Below are positions 40,301 through 49,300 of a stretch of 64,000 bases of DNA, in pieces. Source of the DNA: Apricaphanius iberus (Eukaryota > Chordata > Actinopteri > Cyprinodontiformes > Aphaniidae). A program made the translations under genes and the position numbers. The notes beneath the pieces were generated by a model. The model ran no database searches and was not told the DNA's origin. It saw nothing but the letters and a program-made list of their open reading frames with translations. The stretch is from assembly GCA_028564705.1 (NCBI GenBank), contig JAPXFQ010000065.1, positions 186,001-250,000 on the forward strand. Direction: 5' to 3'. Numbering within the stretch: position 1 is the first letter of the stretch; each line of letters starts with the position of its first letter.

Positions 40301-43300
40301 GCCCACCCATCTCATTGCTGGGCTGAGTGTTTGCTACACATGAGGATGTCATAGAATTGGGATTGGTGGGCAGAGATTGATAGTTGATGGACAGTTTACA
40401 TGCAATTTCTGCTTATGTTGATGCCACAATAAGGCACTTTTTCAAACGGTTTGTATAAGCATAAGATTCCTGACCACAAAAAAAAAATGGATGGATGGTT
40501 TTTATTCATGTTTGGAGTGTTTATAATGGCAGCAGAGACCCAAATGGCAACACAAGGATGGAAAAAAGCAAAATTTCTCAATATGTCCCCTTTTAAAGAA
40601 TCTATGAAAATATATTTTTTTCCCCAACATATAAAAAGAAACATATTTTTCTTCTTACATAAAATCGTTGCTTATTTTTACTTTTTTATTTTTATCGAGA
40701 GATATGAGTCTCCTATGTGAAACCTGTTTATGGAATCAACATTTTAATCTAAATATGTCAGGGGCATGAACCTTTTTTGACTTTACTGTATGTGCACATA
40801 TATTCACTATTAACAAAAAGTCAAGGATATTCGGCTTTTCGGGTAAATTTTATGGAAAATGAAAGTTCATGTTACAATGATATATCATGACAGTAGAGCA
40901 TTTAAATAGAAACGTGTAATAGGGATTTTTTATTTTATTTTTTACATCTCAAGCAACATGATGAAACAAAAGCTAACAACAACAGTTGGCATGCTACAAC
41001 AAAAGTGCAAATGTATTTATAACATGTCATGTGTCCTTGACAGTTTAAATACAGATTTCGATTGAACCAATAAAATTATTTGTCGATTCATGAATGTGAA
41101 CTTTGCCATTAAGCTCCTTGTTAGAGATCAGCAACTCGTGCAACTTTCACTTGAAAGCAAAATAACTTTTCCTTATTTCTGTAATGTATTTATATTATTG
41201 CTGAAACTTGTGATATAAATTAAGATCAACCCACGTTTTTTTTTTTTTTTTTACTTTGTAAATTACACCCTACACTCTTTGTGAGATGGCTAAATATTTT
41301 ATTAATATAAAGGGTGAATGCAAAACATTTTAAGTATTGTACCCCAAAGTACTACTTTGGGGTACAATACTTAATACGTAATACTTTTAACCCACTGATT
41401 TGCGGTAACATCACCAGTTCCATATGCCAAATGAACAAAGCTAACCTGCCACAAGATTTGATTATATTACTCATCAGGACTCTTGAGTAATTAAGCCCTC
41501 ACTTTAGTTGTGAATTGGTTCTACCACATGCTTAAATCCAAAACCGATAATTCCTTATTATAATTTATCGTTGATTAGAAGGTGCTCAAATTCTTAAATG
41601 TATTTTTATCATTGCCTAATTAATATCACAGCTAATGACTGTTAATAAACTGCTGATTTAGTTAATTCATGTGGTGCAAGACCTTCACAGCAAATTAAAG
41701 GAAACGTCTAAACCGTGTTCCCATTTCTGTTTAAAATTGAAGCAGCACTGACAAACCATGACAGTCGAGAGATTCCCCATCTTTTTCTACACAATGGAGC
41801 GAGCCAGATGGCAAAGTGTTCCCCTGTGCACCTCTGCAATGATTAAAAGTGTTGTAGTTGAGCAAAAACCTGAGTATGGGTCTCTGGGTAATTGCACATT
41901 AGTTACAGGTATTTGTATTTAATGCTTAAAGTCATAAAACTGTCAGCCAAGTAATGCTTTGATTATCAGCCCCAACCTTTGTCTGTGCAGTCTGGTCAAT
42001 ATATTTTAGTTTCCACTCGAACTTTACAGGACTGTACTTTTTAGATTATCACAGCGTCTAAACATACAGATGTATTAACTTTAAAACTCTATCACTGTTA
42101 AAGTTTCATGAGGATTCTGACCCTATTCTTCAAAAGAATAGATTTTTCCCACATTGACTCCTTATAAGGATTTAATTCCTTGTGGAAGTTGCTTGATGTG
42201 TAGAGTTACATTAATGGAAAGCACTTTTTTTATTTAAATGATTGCTCAGTTGTATTACATCTCCTAAAAAACAGTTTCAGTAGAGCAATGTTTACAAAAA
42301 ATTATGTCTAAAATGTATCCATCTCTAATACCTCAGTTTTTCCTCCCCTCTGTGAAAAGTGAAAAAGGTCAGCTTACAAAAAAATAAATGTCAAGAATTT
42401 CTCTCAGCTGCTAGTTAAAAATATTTTTTTCCTCCTGTGTATCCAACAGAATCCATAAACATGCCTAAACAAATCTACTTAAAATGTACAATTTAATACA
42501 TTTTTTTATGTAACCATTTCTTGTGTATTATCTAGTTATTTCTTTTCAGATTATTATTACTTTACTACAATTCTGATCAGAAGTTACACACAGTCATTAT
42601 GGACACAATAAGAGGTTATTATTTACGAGGTAAAATATGGGTCTAAAGAAGTTGCAGCTTAACCACCGACAGTTTGCGTCATAACATTATTAGGTCTTTA
42701 AGTCAATTTAATAATAAACAAGAAAGGTTTTGGAGTTTCCTGCAAGTGTGTGGAGCTAAGTACTTAAAACTTTTCTGGCCAGAAGATGGGTGGAAAATAG
42801 GGGTGCACCAGTTGCAGTTTTCTGGCCGATCACAGATAACCAATCTTTAGAAAAATAGGACCTGTCGATTTCAATTTCTGCCCATACATATGTTTTTTCA
42901 TAACTAAAAGCAGGTTTCTTCTGTGTTTCAATTTTCTTTTATTGAGAAAAAAAATATGAGTGCTCATTAAACAATACAAAGCAGTTTTAACTGGATATTA
43001 CCTTGTGTTCTACGTTGTATCTACAGTCCTCATTCCTTGTTTCTTTGTGCTTCTTCAAAAGAACTTGAGCAGCACATCTTGAAACACCAATCTGGTCTGA
43101 AATCTTAGTCTGGAAAATATATTGCTAATGCAGTATAACAACCTTGTGTTTTGTTGCGGTGTTCAATCTTTCCATGACATGAAACAATCTTCCGCAACCT
43201 TACCTTGGTAGCAGAATTTGGCTTTTCCTCAACCAGTTTTAAGCCTCCTAATCAGATGTTTCTGTCTAATTTAATGAATGGGTTTCAAGCTACATGTGAC

Positions 43301-46300
43301 ATTGATAATCACGAGAACCTGTTTGGTATAACTGGTTGTACTCCTGAGCATAACCCTACAAAATTTCAGACTTTCTCCAAGTGTACATATAAGAATAGAT
43401 GCTGGTTTGAATGCAGAAGGTATTAACACAAAATATTGATTTGATTTAGATTTTTACTTTGTTGCTCACTTTGCATTTTGTGAGTTCTAAAACTTTCAGC
43501 GGCTGGACTTTGCTTCAGTACTTTAATACTCTATTTTCAAAATATTTTTGAGTCAAAAAAGCTGGTTTTAAATATATTGATTCCAGATACTTTTACCATC
43601 GAAACCTCAGTAAAACAATACAATAAAAAATTAGCCCTTAATATTAGAATTGTAATAATTAGGGTATATGATATATGATATCTATCACAATGCATGCATA
43701 CGATATATTACAATACTATGAGTGAGACCAGATATTGTGTAGAAAAACTGTCACAGCATCTAACCCGTTTCATACTTAAAACATCCAGTTTTATTACTAG
43801 ATCTAGTTGATCCACTGGAAGCCAACTACGAGTCATATTTCTAATTATATTACAGAAATTGATGTCATCAATTATGGTTCCCTTCAAGTTTTTAAAAATA
43901 AAATAAAAACAAAAACTGATAAATTGATTTTGAATATTGATATTATATTGTGACATGAAAATTGCGATATCTGTATATCGATATTTTCTTACATCCCTAG
44001 TAATAAGCAATTGGCTTGATTTATCAACACGCCCGTTAAAACAGGCACAGACTGCACAGTGTCGCAAAAACAGGCTTCAGCTAATTTACTAACATGGCAC
44101 AGAGAGCATTTTTGCCTGTTAAACCCAGAGCAAGACGCATGCAATCCATTTAGCACTTTTCCCAATGCTGAATATGCAATATGGGCAAAATATTGCAAGC
44201 AGAGCATGCAGCTAAGTAGGCATTCCAGGCACAGTGGGATTTAATTAACATCAAACTGTTTGTGCCGGCTATTTTACCGTCTATTTTTACCGCTTCTGAT
44301 CGGCATGTCTTAACATTGCGCCACGACATTTAAGATAAGTTTATTATTGACAAACGAAAAATGTAATTCTTACACAATATAACCTAATAGTAATTAACAC
44401 TCTAATGGCCATAATTCTGACGGTTATGTAAATATTTACCTGTCCCTCCCCCCCCCCAAAGACGCATTATAACTCACTGTGCACTCAGCACGCATCCACC
44501 TGCTAAAGACGCCCTGAGCGCACAGCGAGTTGCAATTATCGTGGAGCCTCATTAGTTTCCCCTGGAGTAGTAACTAATTTTCCTGGGTTCCAATTAATAA
44601 AATGTAGTAATCATGTACAATGCCATTTGTCAAAAACAAATTCATACATTTCAGTTTACATATTTTCAGGACAGCACTTTTTCTGCAGAAATTTGACATT
44701 TAATAGAGGCCATGATAAAGTGCGGTACATTTCAACAACACTAGTATAATACGGACATCTTAGCGACCTTGTTCTGGATATGCTGCAGCTTTTATCAGTC
44801 TCCTTCTGGAATATGCTGTGACCATGGAGCACAGAGCAGCTGCTCCATGCTTATGCATAATCAGAAATATAATTCACAACATTCTAGCCTAATAGTTACC
44901 AACTCTGTAGCACCCATAGACTTGATATGTATGTTGTTTCCCCCCCCCCCCCTTTATTTTGCCAGAGACGCATCATGAATCCATGTGCACATTCCTCCTA
45001 TCTCTAGTTGTGGCGCAGCTCACAGCAGCAGCGCAAACTCATCATTTGAATACTGCTCCTTGTGCCTGTTATGAATTGATCAACTAATATTAGTAGATCA
45101 CCCACAAATGAAGGGCAAACTATAGGTGCAAATTTGTAGCGCCGCACGCAATTTTGCGCTCATGATCAGGAATCTCGATAAATCAGGGCCAATATTAATT
45201 TAGCAGCAGCAGAATGAAGAATGTGTGTAAACTGTTGGACTAGTTTTCGTGTTTTCTTGGATAATGTGAATCAAAACATCTGCCAATAGCTTCTGTGCCA
45301 TTTGTCATGGATAAAACAATAATGATACCCATGATCAGGATTATTGTGCTCAAAGCTGGTCTCAAAGAGCTCATGAAGAACTAAAGGGGAAAAAAAATTA
45401 TTTTGTTGCTATATTAACATCGTCATTCATGTTTTATCGCGGCCTCTCTGCAGTAAAATTGACAGCAGAGGGTTTCCATGAGGCGGCTTAGACATTTTAC
45501 TCCTTCTCGCGGTGTATCTCTACACACCACAGGGACAGCAATCTTGTTTCTGTGAGAGTCGGATTTTGAAAAGTGTGGCTCACTTGGGTTGATGTTAGGG
45601 TAGAAAAATGCCTTCCATTTTGACATGTGACAATGTCACCTCTGACTCGTCTGCCACATTTTTTTTCACTTTCTCCCAACTCGACACATCTGTCACTGTA
45701 AATGGTACAGTACCGTTATCCATCACGTTATAAGATCGTTGATATGATCATTTCATTGCAGTAAAGTACACTGTGGTGTGAAAGCCGTTTGAAGCACAAA
45801 TACACAAAGCGGGCGAAGACATTTAATGAGGCGCAGAAGTGCGCCTCCTCTTCAAAAGAACAAATTATCAGTGTACATTTAGATCAGATGGTCATCTCGC
45901 CTCCCCTCTTTGTTCTCTTCGTGCTCCTGAATAACAAACAGGGTTGTAGGCTTCTTTGTTGTCAGATTATTATGGGCTTCTGTTCCTAATGACATAAAGT
46001 AAATATTCTCACCAGATGCTTTTTAAAATTTCCGTCCCCTGATTAAGAGCTGCTGTTTCTCTGCTGCAGCGGCTAATTGGAACACCGTGGTAACTAATCA
46101 AAGCTGGCTGACACCGCCTCACAGGCACAGCTACAGATGGGCCCGCTCCATGCTTCTTACAATGCCGCCACATCTCTTCACAGTGGGGCTATTTTTAGCA
46201 CAGTGGGAACATGAAAGACCGAATTTGGATGACAACCTTTTGATTATATATGACTGTGACTCAGTGACTTTTGCTAATGAATGAGAAGATTGACTGAGAA

Positions 46301-49300
46301 ATACTCTTGATCGTTTTTTGAAGTTTAAATATCGCAACCTTAAAAAATGCAGAACATGTAACTTATTCATGAGAACAGTAACTAGTTATGAGTAACAGCT
46401 CCAAAAATCAGCTTTAACTCCAAATTAATATAATTTATCTTCATCTTTATTCATCTTTAGTTTACTTGAAGGGCTAAATCAACATATTTTTTCATCACTT
46501 TGTTGTACTCCACAGTTAATGATCCGAAATGTTGTTGGCTATAACCATTGACAGGGTCAGGCAGTAGCAGCCAGATATTTGCATATTTGATGTTCTTGTT
46601 TTATGCCCGTTTTTTTTAATGCTAACTGATTTTGGCTCTGCTCACAAAGATATTTACAACTGCATATCTCCAGGTTGAGGCACTGCCTATCATAATGCTA
46701 TTTATCATATTAAAGTTTTTCAGTTGTTATTCACAAAAGGGTGTCCATGGATCCCACAATTAAAAACATCACATTTGCATTAAGAGATACACTTAATTGA
46801 TTCTGCAACATTTACTCTCCAGTGAGAGTTGTACATTTCATTATTCTTACATTACACTGTATTTTCTTTCCATAATTAGGATGTACTGTACAACCCCTCT
46901 CTGTAATGAAGAGAAATACTGTATTATAAAGAGGAGTTTTGGCTAATTGAACTTAGGGTGCTACATTACTTTCTTCCCATTAGAAGTTAATTTGTAGCAA
47001 ATTTCACAGAAATGGAACATAAATTGTAAGGTTGGTGGTTCAGTTTATGACTGTTTCCGATATCAAATGAAAAACCCCAGGCTCAGCAGCTGCTGCTTGT
47101 TTCGGAGAAATAGAGAAATGCCTTAAGTGCATGCATGCTATGTGAAAACCACTGACCATCTGGAAACGTGTTCAATACGTTTTTCCACTTGTGAAACTAA
47201 TGTGGGGTACAAATCACCCCAAGAGTAATTGACTTTGGAGATAAGTTGGCTTTGCACAAGTAGAACTTTCCAAACATTTGTATTTACTCTAAGCTTGTGC
47301 CCCGTCCACACACATCTCTCAAAACCGAGATATTTTTGTAAGGTTTGGCCTGTCATCCACAGGAAAACGCATAGTAAAAAGGATTCTTTCTAAACCTCTG
47401 GTCAAAGTGAAGATCCGCCTTTTATCCGTTTTAAGCATCTGCGTCTGGACAGATATTGATGTCACCGTGAGGATATTTGCGGCACACACATAAAAATGCA
47501 ATAAATAATTACTTCTCATAATGTGCCACTACTGCAAAAAAGACTGGTGCCCATGCGGACTAACAAGGTAGGTTTTTTTGTTGTTCATTGGGTTGGGTTG
47601 CATTCACACTTAATTTGTTGCACACATGGGTTTGCTGGGAATTGCTCTAATACCCCCTCTTCAGCGAACTCTGGTGCGCACCAAACAAGCGAACAGAGAC
47701 CCAGCTGGTCTGTATTCGCACCAGCTCAAAAGGTTCGGACCAAGGAAGGAAATAAATTGGTTGGTTTTAAACGAAATAAACGAAGCTGCTGTGAATACGC
47801 CCTCACTTCAAGAACGGGACTGCCAATAAAATTCCCCATATGCATCCAAGTATAGGGAGTTAGATTAAAAATAAACACTGAAGTGGTCAATAGTTGTAAT
47901 TTCCATGGCTTATCCTGGTCTTGTTTAAAGGAATATGCTGAGTTCCAGTACAGAAGGAGACATCGGCAGAGAAGGCGAGGGGACATGACCAGTGTCCGAA
48001 GCAACACACCTGACCCTGATGATCTCAGTGACTCCACTTTAGGTACTTGTTGTCCTTTTTTGTTAAGTTTAATGTTAAAAATCAATTGAGAACCATCCTC
48101 AATAACTAAGCATATTAATTCTGTGGATTCTTGTTTTTACAAATTATCACATCTTGATTATTTGCTGAAGGTTCTTCTCGCTTTAGGAAAATAATATGGT
48201 CTAATTGTACATGTGGTGTTTGGCAGTGGATTAAAAATGGTTTTAATGTGAGCTGTGTTATATAAGAAAAACCTCATATGACATTAATTTTGGTTAATTT
48301 ATGAAAGGACCCTATAAAAAGAGAAATGAGCTTTCATAATCTGTTTTCAGAAGGTGTTCCAGTACATTTTGATCCAAAAATAGCAATTTTTTTCACTAGT
48401 AGGAGTCTGTCAACATCATACTTTGACTCAGTATTTGGAAATGTTAACTTTCATCCACCTCTATTTAAAACCTCGCGTTCCATCTAAATAAAACTGACTT
48501 TTAGAACATAATGCTGTCGCCACCATGCTTTACTTTTACTTTTTTTTTTTCATCCCGAGATGCGCACCTTTGTTTTCTGTGGAACATCCCCTCTTTAAGG
48601 TTTAAGAAGTTATTTAGGGGAAGAAAAAGGCATAATCATCTCATTCCTATAAACATGTTTTGAGACAGGAGTTGTTTTGAGGTGGTAGAAGTCTGGTTTT
48701 ATCTGCATCAGTGCAAAGTTAAGATGGCAAGAAACTTTTTACTACAGTTAAGATAACTGCTTATAACCATTCGAAGGTCCTGTAGCATATCTTTAAAGCT
48801 AGTTTCAAAAGGAATTCGGTGGGTTTTTTTTTCTTGATTTGAATTAATGTTTGCATATGTCAGTTACAACTGTGCAGCCTACTATTTTAAATCAGTCAGT
48901 CTTGTAGAGCTGATTTGCCATTTCAAAGCCAGCAAAGAGGTTTTGCTGTGACAAGGACCATTTATTCATTTCAGTTAAATACGCCTAATTAGTAAATTTT
49001 CGGCTGAAATTTGGAAAGTCAGTAGTTTGCCAGGTGGTTGTAGCCATGTGTACGAAAATGGGGATAAATTGTGCACACCGGATTATTGCCTATGAATGAA
49101 GTAGCTTTTTGGTTGCCACTGTACACTCCGCTTAATGACTGTAATTTTTACCCTTGTATGTGTTTCCTTTCTTTGTCCATTTATTTGTAACAAAAGAAGC
49201 TCAGGATGTTGGAGGTGGCCACAGACCAGGTCATTTGATGGTGAGTGCATATTTAACAGTGTTCATATTAACTCACAGTTGTTCGCTGAGAAAACGTTTT

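Noticed and set aside
43708..44067. 119-codon minus-strand frame
   Set aside because: Lies across a MITE and the edge of another element; composition is that of repeats.
47726..48085. 119-codon antisense frame over the ANKIB1 exon at 47931
   Set aside because: Overlaps a real exon and a MITE; no family features.
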